Positions 36,046 through 47,740 of a DNA stretch of 64,000 nt are shown here, piece after piece; positions within the stretch are counted from its first letter, which is position 1, and every line of letters begins with the position of its first letter. The notes under the pieces were generated by a model. That model had not been told where the DNA came from and did no database searches. It saw nothing but the letters and a program-made list of their open reading frames with translations. The DNA is from Angiostrongylus vasorum (Eukaryota > Nematoda > Chromadorea > Rhabditida > Metastrongylidae). The stretch covers positions 186,001-250,000 of the forward strand of contig JADANN010000013.1 of the NCBI GenBank assembly GCA_018806985.1, read 5' to 3'. Position numbers and translations under genes: made by a program.

Positions 36046-37479
36046 GCGTAGCACTAGTTTTGTTTTGATACTTCGATGATTATAGAGATCATTCTGGCCC
36101 CAGCATCGATTTTATCGATTTCGAAATTTATCGAAATTTTTTTTCTTTGATAATTCCTGGAACTCTAAATTCATTGATCAATAGTGGTGGAATTTTCTAG
36201 TGTGGGATTTTGTAATTCTTGATCTAAATGCATGAAGGGATATCGGCTTCTGTTTCCTAATATGCACATACATAATTCGACATTGATTTCGTAAAATAGG
36301 ACGGTAGATGCTTACATAATGGTTGATATCTCTTTGATAAGACTTAAGAAAAAGTCAGCTTATTGACCAGTAAGTCGCGTTGGTGTAGATGCAATGGGAA
36401 AAAAGTAAAAGATACAAATTCGTAAGATAGAGAAGGGTTGTATAAGAATGATGATGATTAGTTCCTCTGATAGAATGATGATGGATGGCAGTGGTAAGTG
36501 TTGTCTTGATATTATTCAGGACTACAGCGTAACAAACAAGTCCATGAGAAGTTAACGGTTGTTATTTACAGGGTGGAATGGTGTTGGTTTGTTCAGTTGT
36601 CGCATATTTCTTGCAATAATACAAGCATGATTGGAGGTGTGAAAACCCCGATAACAGGGAAAGCGGCTATATCCCTCCGAGGTCAGGAAATGGCTAGCAC
36701 GCATCTCTAGGAAAAGCTTCTTTTGATCCATGAAGGCTGGAATACACTTGTAAAAACTATGCATGTATTCTAGGATTCCAGGGAGATTCAAGTCGACCAG
36801 AGCTGGATCAAATTCATGAAGTAGAGAAATCCTTTACCTTGTAGCCGAACTTGAGGATGTGGAAAAAAGAAAATAAAAGGAAAACGAGTCGAATTTAAGA
36901 AGTGCTAGGGTCCGTACAGTATGTGAAGCATGGTCATAAAAAAAAAGGGAAATTTTACAAGTGAACGACGAAAGAGGATCATATGGTGCATATTTCTGAG
37001 GTAAGTACCACCTACTTTCTCTGCTTTTTAAACGATTCCTACCGTCGCACGTTACGAAACTACTTCTGCCCTCTTACGGATGACTGCATGAACAGGTAAA
37101 GGAGAAAGTCTAATCTGCTTGAATAGCTTATATAGTCTTTATGGAGCATTTGAGCGCTATTTAAATTCGATCACTCGAATGTCGCAAAATGCAAAAAACA
37201 CGACAGAGCAGGAAGAAAGAGATACGGTAGCCAAATATGTTAATAGACATTTAATAAGCAAATATATCTGGGTATTTGATGTATTTTAAAGAAACCAGAT
37301 TATTCCTCACATTGTACAGAATGCCTAAAAATGTCCTAGTTCATTCCTCATTTCTCTCGACAACATTACTCCATCCAGTCATACTTACACACTACATCTC
37401 TCTCCAACACAAACAAGAGGAAAGTCTCGCTTCCTACGAGAATAAGGTATATTTGCTTTTAAAAAAAACAATGTTCTAC

Positions 37480-37865
37480 TATCCTCCTAGCGGTTTACCG
37501 CCTCATCGCGGCTGGGAGGTCTTCCTGGGTGTCGGTCTGCGATGTGCAGCGAGGGGGATTCGTCTCCCCGGTAGGGTCTCCCACGTTGAGAAGGAGTTCG
37601 GCGTTTCCATCAGGGAGCCTGGCTAAGAGTAAACCAACACCAAGATCCACCACCGTCCTGTTATCAAAGTCACATGGTGGCAAATCTCCCTCTGATCCAC
37701 AAGGGCTGCGGCTGCTTGTGGTGGTGAAGACCTGGGCAGACTTTGGCCAGGCTGACCTCAGGGATTCCAGGTAACCACAATGGCCTAAGTAGCAAATCCC
37801 CGTAAAATTGTTATTATGCTGGGACCCGCACAAGCAGTGAGCACGGGTCGTTCAAGTATCAAGTA
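37480..37865 (-). repeat. Interspersed repeat family D copy
   Basis: Blocks tagcggtttaccgcctcatc, ggctgggaggtcttcctggg, cccacgttgagaaggagttc, gagtaaaccaacacc and gcagactttggccaggctg match the copies at 8370 and 20500. It lies near the symmetry centre of the inverted duplication. Confidence 0.75.
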
Positions 37866-38094
37866 TCACGTATGTTCTACTACACCAGTCGATACAGCTT
37901 TTCGGTTGTGATCGGTGCTTATCTTGTGATGACTGGATTCGAAATATTTGTAAAGAGCATTGAAAGAAGTGAACCAAACAAATATTTTTTAGGGAGAGTT
38001 CATATAAACCTTCTTCAGCAAGAAAGCCTTTACTATTTCTCGAAGTTCCCACTACTACTACTACTACTATTTCTGCAGTTCACACCATCGACTT

Positions 38095-38140
38095 GCATCC
38101 TAGCCGCTCTGAACTAGCCGAATAGCCGAAACGCTAGCTG
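38095..38140 (+). mobile_element. Possible PLE tail remnant
   Basis: The motif ctgaactagccgaatagccg followed by aaacgctagctgaatg resembles the conserved PLE tail core (ctgaag..gccgaaacgtcagct). It is short and isolated, so this is weak. Confidence 0.3.
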
Positions 38141-38344
38141 AATGAAAATTCTGTAACAAGGACAGACGAAAAAATCTAAAAAAGCACATTCTTTCCTATT
38201 CCGCCTTTAAAGTATTATTTTAAAAGTAACAATAGACATCATACTTCGGTAGTTTGACGGATAAATTTAGGCCCTTACAAAGGGTCGTGTAGAAAGGATG
38301 GACTTATCAATGATTACGTTGAAACTCGCTCATTGTATAAAATA

Positions 38345-38640
38345 GAACAGGCGGTAAATAAAAGTCCAAACATTGTAATTTCGACCGCAATCTCAGCTTA
38401 ACAAGGTTCGATGCCAACTTGTGCTCCTCGAATCATTCCCGTTGACGGGTGATTGCTGATGGCACCGTTAGGGTAAAAAAAACTGGCTGAGAGCAAGGCA
38501 AAGCAAGGGCAGGGGGTGGGGGCAGTGCATAACACATGACTGCCCGGGAAGTGTAATCGTGGGTTTGTAACTGGACTAGGGTCCCAAGTTTTGCAAACAT
38601 CTTAGCGCCATTGCCGTTATATATCACTCATTATATCTTT
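38345..38640 (+). repeat. SINE family C copy
   Basis: Forward blocks: cagcttaacaaggttcgatg, cccgttgacgggtgattgct, ctggctgagagcaaggc, tgcaaacatcttagcgcc. The tRNA-like middle is diverged. Confidence 0.65.
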
Positions 38641-39046
38641 TACCATCGCTCCAGATAGGGGAGAAAATCAGCATCAAGAACTGGAAACCCTATATCGTCT
38701 CTCCACATCACTCCCATCCAAAAAACTTATTAGCGCTCCAGGAAAATAGAACCTGCTTCATCCAGCAAAAAGTCAAGCCAGTACAACAAAACCTGTACTG
38801 AAGCTAGAATGACCCTAGCAGTCAATCAAGCATCGAAGTAAAATTGTCACTGGTGTTACCACTCGTCTTCATTTTGAATTCGCCTCTCGCCAGTGAAAGA
38901 ATGCTCTTTACTATAGTACGATGATAAATATACTGAGAATAAAATAATTTATGCACAATAATTAAAAGTGACCTGCAAAGTTGTGGAAAGACATCAAACA
39001 AACATCAAGTTCTCCTATTAAGTTCTGAAAACATAACTTTAATATC

Positions 39047-39319
39047 TTAACCTTTTTATTTGCTGCCTATTCTTTTTTCTTAACGGCAGGGTACGTTGTG
39101 AAATATGACTTCCTTAATGCTGGGATATTTGCAAAACTCCGGACCGCAGGTGTCTACGGTGGGGAACGAACGCGCTATTGTCCTTTCCGGGGAGTAACGC
39201 GTTCACCACCACACCATGCGGGTCCTTCGTTTCGCCAGTCTCTCAGCTAGTTGTCTCAATAATGTACCCTGCCGTTAAAAAAAAAAGAATAGACAGCAAA
39301 TAAAAAGGTTAAGACTGCG
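39047..39319 (-). repeat. SINE family C copy flanked by inverted tails
   Basis: Both ends carry the family tail: cttaacctttttatttgctg at the left and its reverse ending aaataaaaaggttaag at the right, each about 50 bases including aacggcagggta. The middle holds the reversed tRNA-like region. This gives it a foldback, MITE-like shape. Confidence 0.75.
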
Positions 39320-39570
39320 ATTATAACTACAGCCTCAGCTTAACTGGGTTCAATGCCGATTTGGGCTCCCAAGATCAATCCCGTTGACGGGTGATTGCTG
39401 ATGGCAAAAAGATCGATAGAACTAGCTGAGAGAAAGGCGAAACGAAGGACCCGCATGGTGTGGTGGTGAACGCGTTACTCCCCGGAAAGGACAATAGCGC
39501 GTTCGTTCCCCACCGTAGACACCTGCGGCTCGAGTTTTGCAAATATCTCAGCATTATGGAAGTTATAACT
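39320..39570 (+). repeat. SINE family C copy, forward member of a pair
   Basis: It follows directly in the opposite direction: cctcagcttaactgggttc, cgttgacgggtgattgctg, catggtgtggtggtgaacg, cgcgttcgttccccacc, caaatatctcagcatta. Confidence 0.75.
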
Positions 39571-39638
39571 TTAATATGTTCGACACAACCAATCAATCAA
39601 TGTGTATGTATACTACGTCCTTCACTATATATTTATAT

Positions 39639-39641
<3 letters not shown>

Positions 39642-39691
<50 letters not shown>
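39642..39691. repeat. (AT)25 microsatellite
   Basis: Fifty bases of perfect AT dinucleotide lie in the 3' flank of the right RING gene. The left arm lacks it at the matching place, where PLE copy 1 is inserted. Confidence 0.95.
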
Positions 39692-39693
<2 letters not shown>

Positions 39694-39853
39694 TACATCT
39701 TACACTCAGAAAAAAGACTATCAGTGGCTCTGAGATCTGGCACTTCGATGTAGAAGCTGTGACTTTGCATCCAGAACACTATCAGTGTTGATTCACAACA
39801 AGCAACCGCAACTGAATTCAGACTTAATCAGAGAAATTATCAGCTATGGATGC

Positions 39854-42800
39854 TCATCCAGGATAGTATGAACTCGACATCGTCGATCCCGAAGAAGTGA
39901 TCGGACATCTCAATGAGTTAAATCCTCCACGATGAAGAACGTTCAGGGCGAATGGTGCTTCAGGCTAAAATTTGGAACAATCGACCGGTAATACCGCATA
40001 GAAATCATAAGAAATGTGCAAAAACCTGGAGGAATGCTCAAGAAAAAAGGAGGACTGAAGAGAAATAGTCGAGAAAAGAAAAAACAGAACTGACCTTACA
40101 CAAAACCACAATTGGATTCGATCGAACATACTGTAACCGGTGCACATTCGACCGGCATATGATGCAACGAAAACACTTCTCTTGAGCTTTTGCCGAGGCC
40201 TAAAGAACATTCTAAGCAGCGAAAAATATGAAAGGTGGAACCTTCGGGGACAAAAAAGAAAAGAAAAAAGTGACTATTGTCTCTCATGATTTTCCTCTCG
40301 TACTTTGTCTTAGATGAGCGACAACATCACGATGATGACATTCCTTAGAGAATGGGAATAAAAAAGAATAGAGGAGGACACAGCTCTCGACGTTCGTCAA
40401 TCCCTGAGGGATGCATTATGCATTCAACTTCACTAAGAATCGTTTGGAGGTGATTGAATGCATATTTGACCTTTACAGTGACTCGCGGTGGCTTATCGAT
40501 GTATCGAGCCAATGATGCTATCCTCCCAGGCAACTCTGGTACCAGTTTGCTGACTCCGGAGGGATGGAAGGCTTGGTGGGCCAGAGAGGCGGGGATCGAT
40601 GCCATGTGTGTGTTACAGGGTGTCTGCGACCACTGCACCACACGCGCCCACACGAGCATGGAATGGTTCTCCTTAATTGGTAAGACATCAAACAAACGGA
40701 AATTGCACCGTGACTGGAAAACATTTTTTAAGAAGAGCTACAAAGATATCCAAGCAAATAAGAACACGGTACTCAATAGCGGTTTAATTGATTACACACT
40801 TCGTCACACCTTAAAAGAAGATAGCTTATCAATCGAAGCCTTTCTAAATTGCACGGGAGCCTTTAAAAATGCATAAAAGAGACGTGAGAAGACTTTGGAA
40901 AGAATCCCACCTTAAGCATCATGGTGGCACACAATCTACAGCTGATCTTATGTCCGCATGGATATGCGTGTACTGTGGCGACTCGAGACAGACAGACGCA
41001 GCAGACGTCGTCGTTAAACGAAACCTCCTGCCCAGCACCGTCTTCAGCCAGACATTTGTCAATCATTCGTTGCTGAAAATACTTAGTAAGAATAGGATTA
41101 CCATAAAGGAAAGTAGTTAAACGAATAAGCTTAAACTAACTGTGTAGATATTTCATGGAGTAGTTATGAGAAACTCGAGATGATTCAAGTGCTTAGATTG
41201 AACAAAGTCTAATTCAAACAGAACTGTATCTCAGCTTTTTACTTTCGGAATGAAACGAAAGCTCTTGCGTGTTTTACCTCATTCTCCCTTCAGTTTTGTT
41301 TGTTAATCAACAAAAGAAAACAACCCCACTCAAGAGGTTGACTGCAATCAGTTAAACGAGCCAAGTTTTTGGAGACCAACACTTTACACTGTCAACAACC
41401 ACTATAACCTTCTGTGTATTTAGGAAGAAATAAAGGCCGCTAAAAAAAATGACTGCTGGCGGACGATTGTAGTCAGCCAAGGTGATTCCCAATGACGACA
41501 ATTATGGAATAACTGAATTCCTAGATATCAAACTTTTGCGAACCATTGTTTCGCAGTAAGCCTGCAGCAATATTTGGCTCTGGAGTGAACCGATTAGCGC
41601 TTAACCCGAATGTTACAGAAAGACATGACTTATACATTCTACATCTCTAGTTGAGATCTTTTCAAAATATCATATTATCCAGATTCTCACGGTATCGAGA
41701 GGACTCGTCTCCACTTTCCCACACTATGTTAGTGGGGAATCATTTCTCAACGACTGACGTGACGTCAGCATACGACGAAAATCCCGTAAGTTTGCAATAG
41801 TACTTCCACTGATCCTTAAATTGAGAGTAAAACGAAAGAATGTTCTGAGAGTTTTGCAATAAAAAAGTCAACAGAATTTTACGTGGCCTGATTTCTTACG
41901 TAGAACGATTTGTCAGAAACAAAACTGAATAGCCATTTCTAGAAACGATACCTAATCTTTCATGACGACTTTATCATTCACAACTCAAAACGGGGAGTTC
42001 GTAAAGAGGAAACAATGAGGGTTAGAGTAGGTCTGATACGAAATTGCGGACCTCGGACCAATGGAGTGCTTCGATAGCCCCCCGACACGAGTGGGAATGA
42101 GGAGCGCTCTTCGCATGTTTTTTATAATCGGACGACAATTATTGACAACAACATAGAATGAAGCAAAATGTAGTCAGATTTTTAGTTCGAAAAGGGCAAA
42201 TATAGTCCAAATATTCCAACTTCGTTACCGACCATCTATAAGGCCGTGTTTGCGTACAAGTGCACAGATGAGGAGTGACTAATATGCGATGTCTTCGAAG
42301 GCTATCTTCATTCAAAGTAGACATCATTAAGAACACTTCGGCCTATTAGAAACCTTGGATTTTTCACTGTGACTAGCATTATGGCGAAGATATCGCCATC
42401 TTCAAATCGCTTTCATAACTCCGGACGAATCCACCCAATTCCGTTGTGACTTTTTTTGTTTTAGGAGTCGTTTCGTATCAAATGGAATTTGCTACCTTTT
42501 AGCTGAACACGCTACCAACACTGGAGCTGGAAGATCATCCACCGGTTCCTTGCATTCATCAGCAACGAAGATTATCGGCGACGATGCCACCGACCTGCAG
42601 GTGTGGCGGATCTCGAGTGAAGTCTACGGAGCACCATTCGCTAGTCCGTCCAGTTTCGCAATTCAGTACTCAGTCAACATCGTAGAAGAAGGCTAAAGGC
42701 ATCAGTCGTCATTCCTGTAGTTTCCACCAATATTTGGAAGCAGATAGACGAGTAGTTGCAGATGCAGTGGAGGTCGTAGATGATGGTCCAGACGAGTATA

Positions 42801-45800
42801 GGGCAAACCCCACTTTCAGGGGAATCTGAAGCGGAAGTACAAATGGGAACGACGTCTACGTCTAGCCAATTAGCATCGCGGGAAAGCCAGACAGCAGGCT
42901 ATTGTTGTTCGTAAGCTTTTAAGTGCAAAGCGAGTCAGGGTGCAGCGGTCGAGTCAACAAACGCCGCTCTATGATTCCTTGTGACATCCTTGGTGGGCGA
43001 ATTAAACTGAAAACAAGGAAGAAGAGAAGAAATCGTGCTCGCACGGCAACCGATAAAACCGCCCGTAGGAAGAATTAATCCACTCTCAGCATCATAAATC
43101 ATACATGTTTGTAGTCATCACCACTAAAAGAAAGAAGATAACAGAAGGAACGTTTGTTCAGATACGACGAACAGAAAAAAAAAGACAAAACTTGCAAAAT
43201 CTTGAAATTCTACGAAAATTAAGCAAAGAGGTATATAAGAGATTTCTCTGTAACTTTGTCACGCTATGAATATGAATGGAGAGGACGAAGACCATCGTTG
43301 TCATTATTGCCAATCGTAAAGTGAACTCAACCATTAAAATTGCATAAATGGAAGCATCTTCCATAGAAGATGTTTCTCGGCCATCGAGTATGATAATAGG
43401 AATTCCGTCGCCAAAAAACAAGACCTACTAGATCAAGTTCATAACGACAGTGATGGGAACACGTGCCGTCTATTGTCACTTTGGCGGAGAAGAGTTCCCA
43501 CCAGATGGCATTGAGAACCCAAAAAAAAGGAACAATGAACCACCAACCGATTTCTATGTTTATTGTGCCCAGTTTAATAGGATCCACAACTAGTTCCATT
43601 TTTTTAGAATACGTTATAAATGTTGGGCATAATGTGTCCTAAGGTCTCATACTGAACAGAGCGAAAAACTTTTCTTGGCAGCAAACGGCTGGGGTTTTCA
43701 GTCATCTGACCATCTAAGCAATTTTTTCAACCAATAAAATCAGCACATGGAAAGGCAAAAAATTGTGATGCCTTCATATCTCGTAGGAGGATGGAGTAAA
43801 CCGAACAATTTATTAATAATAGAACGCTATTGAGGACCATTTCAAATCGAGCATTTTAAGTCTTCAGCGCTCAATTTAGTAGAAACTTGAAGGGTCAATG
43901 AAAATCAGAATTGAGATCTTTTCACAATTTCAGATTATCTGCACTCTGACGGTATCGAGAGAACTCGTCACAACGTCTCAACTTTCTCAACGACTGACGT
44001 GACGTCGGCGTAATATAAAACCTCCGTAAGGTTGCAGTAGTACTTCCACTGATCTTTGCCTTAACAATAAAACAGAAAAATTTCGTGAGAACGTAATAAA
44101 ACAGTTGACAGGACCAAACAAATTATAAGTGGCCTAATTTCTTACTTGGAACGTTTTGGCGGGAAAAAAACTGCCCAGCCATTTCTAGAAACGATAGCTA
44201 ATCTTTGATGATGACTTTATCGTTTCAAAAAGCAAAAACAAGGTCTTCATAAAGAGGGAAGGGTGAGGGGTTACAGCACACTGATAGCAAATTGTAGCCC
44301 TAGGAGGGACGCTATGGTTCGACAGCCCTAGCACAGATTGGCATCTAGAGTGCTCTCCATATGTTTTTATAATCGGACGACAATTTTTGACAACAACATA
44401 GAATGAAGCAAAACGTAGTCACATTTCTAGTTATGAAAGGGCAAATATAGTCCAAATATTCCAACTTCCTTACCGACCATCTATAAGGTCGTGTTTGCGT
44501 ACAAGTGCACAGATGAGGACTGACTAATATGCGATGTCTTCGAAGGCTATCTTTTTCAAAGTCGACGTTATTAAGAAACACTTCGGTTTACTACAAACTT
44601 TGTATTTCTTGCTATTACTGATACTACCGTGGATATATCGCCATTATCAAAGAGCCTTCATGACTCCAGTCGAATCCACGCAATTCCGTTGTCACAGAGA
44701 GGTTTCCTATCGAATGGCACTTGCTATCTTCTCACTGAACGAAAGACATCCTACCAACACAGGAGCTGGAGGGTATCCACCGGTTTCCTCCATTCGTCAG
44801 CAAAATTGTCGGCTACGACACCACCGACCTGCATCTGTAGCGGATAGCGAGTGACGTCAACTGGGCAGTACTGCACCCAGCTAACAGCGTAGAAGTAGGT
44901 TAAAGGCATGAGTCGTCATTACTACAGTTTCTGTTATATTTAGAAAGATGAGGAGGAGTACCTGCAGATGAAATTGAAGATCCTAGATCATGGCCCAGAC
45001 GAGTATTGGCTGTACCCAGTTCTATGGGAAATCTGGACCGGAAGCACAAATGGAAACGACGTTGATGTCTACATAATTACCATTGCGGGAAAGCCAGACA
45101 GCAACCGATTGTTGTTTGCGAGCTTTCAAGCACAAAGTGACTGAGAATACAGCGATCGAGTAAACAAGCGTCGCTCTATGATCCCTTATTACATCTTTAG
45201 TAATCACCTCATTACATTCATGAATGCGTGTAAGGCATACAGTTCCCTCTATTGGAATGAAGACGGCCGAACCACATACAAACAGCTATCAAAGCTGCAA
45301 AAAACCAGGACCAACAGCATCAACTCCTTGATGACGAGTAACATACCAACTAAATGACATCCGGTATATGGTAGGTTAAGGAAGCTCACATTGTTAGCAA
45401 ACATTAAAAAGTTGAAGTAAATATAATTTCTACGCTGCTGAAATATTTACAGAACTCCGGATCGCAGGTGTTTGCGGTGGGGAACGAACGCCATATTACC
45501 CTTTCCGGGCGCTAACGCGTTCATCACCACATCACACTCTAAAAAAGAGTAGGCAGTAAATAAAAGGGTTAAAACTGAGATTTAATTTAACTACAACCTC
45601 AGCTTAACTGGGTTCATTGCCGATTTAGGCTCCCCCAGACCAACCTCGCTAACGGGTGATTGCTGATGGCAGTGATCGATAGAACTAACTCAGAGACAGG
45701 TGAAACGAAGCACCAGCATGGTGTGGTGGTGAATGCGTTAGTCCTCGGAAAGCGTTGCAGCGCGTTCGTTCCTCGCCGCAAATACCTGCGGCCCGGAGTT

Positions 45801-47740
45801 TTGCAAATATCGCAGCATCATAGAAGTTATATTTCGCAACATATCTTGCTACTAAAAAAAGGGTAGGCAATAAATAAAAAGGTTAACAACGTGATTAAGG
45901 CAAATAGTTTCTTAACTATTACAGGAAAGGCTAAGGAGCACGACATTCTCACCTTGGCAACCCCCCGTTAAGAACAAGCCAATGCTAGGTATAACTATCG
46001 TTCTGGTAGCAACCTAGTCATAGGTTGGCAAATACTCCTCCTTTCTGGTGACAAAGGTCGGGACCGAGTGGCCGTGGTAGCGAGTTTGAGAAGCCCTGGG
46101 ACGGATTTCTTAGGACATCAGAAGAAGAAACTTCGCAAAATATGAAAATATACGTCATTGTCACAGTGGTAATGCGACAAACTGATTCATTTCTACAGAA
46201 AGCAGAAAAGAGTTTGAGAATAATAACCGATTATGAATAGTTGAAGGTAGGTAATTTTATTGCGGTGTATTTTACTACCATTATTACTTCGTTCACAAAG
46301 ACCACTAATAACAGTGAAGACGACATGACATAACAACATCACTCATATCGTTCACCTATAGAAGAACCAATGACGCAACGAAAAGAGTGCAAAGAATCTG
46401 TCCAGACCATTGTGACAGTCCCGTCGTTCCTCTTTCTTTAACTGTCACTCGTAAACTTCCTATCAGCCGCATAAGTCCATTCTGTCTTCGCCAGTTAAAG
46501 ATGACTCATTCGACCACCAACGAACTCTTCATTCGTCATCGTCACAAGTCAGGATTCATTTATCCAAATGAACATTGCTCGCGACCAATGAAAACGAAGA
46601 GCGCAACGTTTCTGTTGGCCGAGAACTCTTCGTTAACAACTCTGGTGATCGAGTTTCCTTGGGACTCCGTGAAGTCTACTAGGATCTCCTCATTTATTCA
46701 GTGCACTCTACCACACGTGAAATTTCACCAAAATCGACCTGTGTGCGATCAGAGCTGGTGATCTAATCGACTGATTGGTTCTTAATAGATTGGAACGAAT
46801 GAGATGGACTGGTGTTCACCTCGTTGACGATAACGAAACAGCAAACAGGAGTAGAAAAAAGTAAAAAGAAACAATATTAACGACGAGACCACCCAAGGTT
46901 CCACTAAACATCGTCCACAACTTCTATCAGAACGCACTCCTGAAAACGATCAAAGAGAAAGATGAATTTGTGATTTCCGTTCTGAAATGGAAACGAAAAG
47001 TTCGCAGCAACTTACTAAAATCGCTTGACTAAGTTCACGAAGTGATCCACACTTCCAATTGCCGATGGAGCCGTGGTTTCGGTTCCCACCATTGAAATAA
47101 AGACTTTTATAATTTGTTATGTTTTACTCATTTTATCTCGGTTATTATGATTATTCCATCTGGATGATCGGGAATTTTTTTACTGAGGCAAATTCCAAAC
47201 GACAATTCCTGTCCTGCCCGAACTATCGGGCAGACAGGAGAAAAAAAAGGGAAAAGGATAAAGTTCTCGGCTTTCATCAATCCCTGGGTGATGCGCCATG
47301 CATTCGGTTTCATTAAACATCGTTTGGAGGTGACTGAATGCATATCTGGCCTATTTGCGTAAGAAGTGATAGCAGACAAATCATCAAAAAAATCCACACT
47401 TTATGATTACTACGAGGCTCGAAAATGTCTGTGCAGTGTTTGCTGATGAATGACGAGAAAGAAGGCGTAATTGAAGTGGAAGTGGAAAAGTGACGGTTAA
47501 AAGTGGTGAAGCAGAGAAGCGTTAGCAACTGATTCGTTGAATGAGAAGAGTATGTCACAAGATCTGAGCGCACAGTAACGACAATCATGATTAGTAGATG
47601 AAGCTCACAATAGTGACTAGTGTCGGCGGCTCATCGGTGAAGCGCATCATATCCGTACGGGAGTCGGCGTTCGAGTAGTGCGTAGAAGCTGATCGAGCTC
47701 CCCTCCTAAGTTGGAGCAAACTAACCAGCTGACGCAGCAT
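39854..47740 (-). CDS. C3HC4 RING-finger protein, four-exon copy
   Basis: Exons (5' to 3'): 47740-47609, 41072-40911, 40199-40095, 39964-39854, encoding 44, 54, 35 and 36 residues, 169 in all. The introns are 6536, 711 and 130 bases. All begin with GT (GTGAGC, GTGGGA, GTCAGT), end in AG (ttttcag, tttag, ttttag), and are phase 0. The RING core is CCVC, PCGH, SCRLC and CIIC, with all eight Zn-binding residues kept, as in a C3HC4 E3-type RING. An in-frame extension upstream to an ATG at 47917 (MATRKTAGG) stays open here, unlike in the left copy, but conservation favours MLRQLV as the start. The first intron contains the A and B repeat units and SINEs, so its length is unusual. That exon 1 is really spliced to exon 2 across it is inferred from the exact fit to the left ORF. 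Confidence 0.75.
40375..40665 (-). repeat. SINE family A copy in RING intron 2
   Basis: The minus strand has gcgtgtggtgcagtggtcgc (A box), catggcatcgatccccgc, ccctccggagtcagcaaact, gataagccaccgcgagtcac, and a tail with ttgacgaacgtcgagagct. It makes up nearly half of the 711-base intron. Confidence 0.75.
41648..43720. repeat. Locus repeat unit A in RING intron 1
   Basis: Its first part (41648-43080) matches 43910-45215. Its second part (42470-43720) matches 55950-57190. Shared landmarks are cgactgacgtgacgtc, a gcgtacaagtgcacagatga block and a gtgatgggaacacgtgccgt block. A minus frame LRRHRILVTPHLCTCTQTRP is kept in units A and B, but I recognise no protein. Confidence 0.75.
43910..45215. repeat. 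Locus repeat unit B in RING intron 1
   Basis: It is a direct repeat of 41648-43080 at an offset of about 2.26 kb. It lacks the part of unit A beyond 43080. Together A and B make the first RING intron long. Confidence 0.75.
45425..45560 (-). repeat. SINE family C fragment, reverse member of a pair
   Basis: Reverse blocks: tgaaatatttacagaactcc, tgtttgcggtggggaacgaa, gctaacgcgttcatcaccac, then the tail reverse aaagagtaggcagtaaat. The outer half is missing. Confidence 0.65.
45575..45890 (+). repeat. SINE family C copy, forward member of a pair
   Basis: Full forward order: acaacctcagcttaactggg, ctaacgggtgattgctgatg, catggtgtggtggtgaatgc, cgcgttcgttcctcgcc, and tail gggtaggcaataaataaaaa with ggttaac. 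Confidence 0.75.
45895..46110. repeat. Family D-related segment, also in third locus copy
   Basis: It contains aggaaaggctaaggagcacg, aagccaatgctaggtataac and gaccgagtggccgtggtagc. It is repeated at 57830-58050. Word order resembles the second half of family D (gagtaaaccaatacc, tcaaa..cgcatggt, gacctggggcag), but the link is weak. Confidence 0.45.
46370..46960. other. Segment absent from the third RING locus copy
   Basis: About 590 bases lie here between sequences that nearly touch at about 58275-58290. A 124-codon plus frame (46387-46761) lies inside, antisense to the RING intron, with no recognised domain. Either an insertion here or a deletion there. Confidence 0.5.
47215..47350 (-). repeat. 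SINE family A tail fragment
   Basis: Blocks ggataaagttctcggctttc, atcaatccctgggtgatgcg, cattcggtttcattaaacat and ggtgactgaatgcatatctg match the A tail. The head is absent. It lies in RING intron 1 near exon 1, and the third copy lacks it. Confidence 0.6.

Larger units (their letters stand above)
35690..38930. other. Central spacer of the inverted duplication
   Basis: I find no mirrored sequence between the arms here. It holds a partial family B SINE (35890-36045), a family D copy (37480-37865), a PLE-tail-like motif (38095-38140), a short ACT repeat (38051-38070) and a family C copy (38345-38640). A 116-codon plus frame at 37276-37626 runs into the family D repeat and is not a gene. Confidence 0.55.

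Noticed and set aside
37276..37626. 116-codon plus ORF in the spacer
   Set aside because: Its second half is family D repeat and its first half has no recognisable feature.
39060..39600. CRISPR-like array from repeated blocks
   Set aside because: The repeats are inverted SINE copies, not regularly spaced short direct repeats, and the genome is eukaryotic.
43327..43599. 90-codon minus ORF as a conserved protein
   Set aside because: It is shared with 57016-56780 only because unit A is duplicated. Frames are shifted between copies.
46387..46761. 124-codon plus ORF as a gene
   Set aside because: No domain, no start context, no second copy, and it is antisense to the RING intron. It is noted only as part of an unmatched segment.
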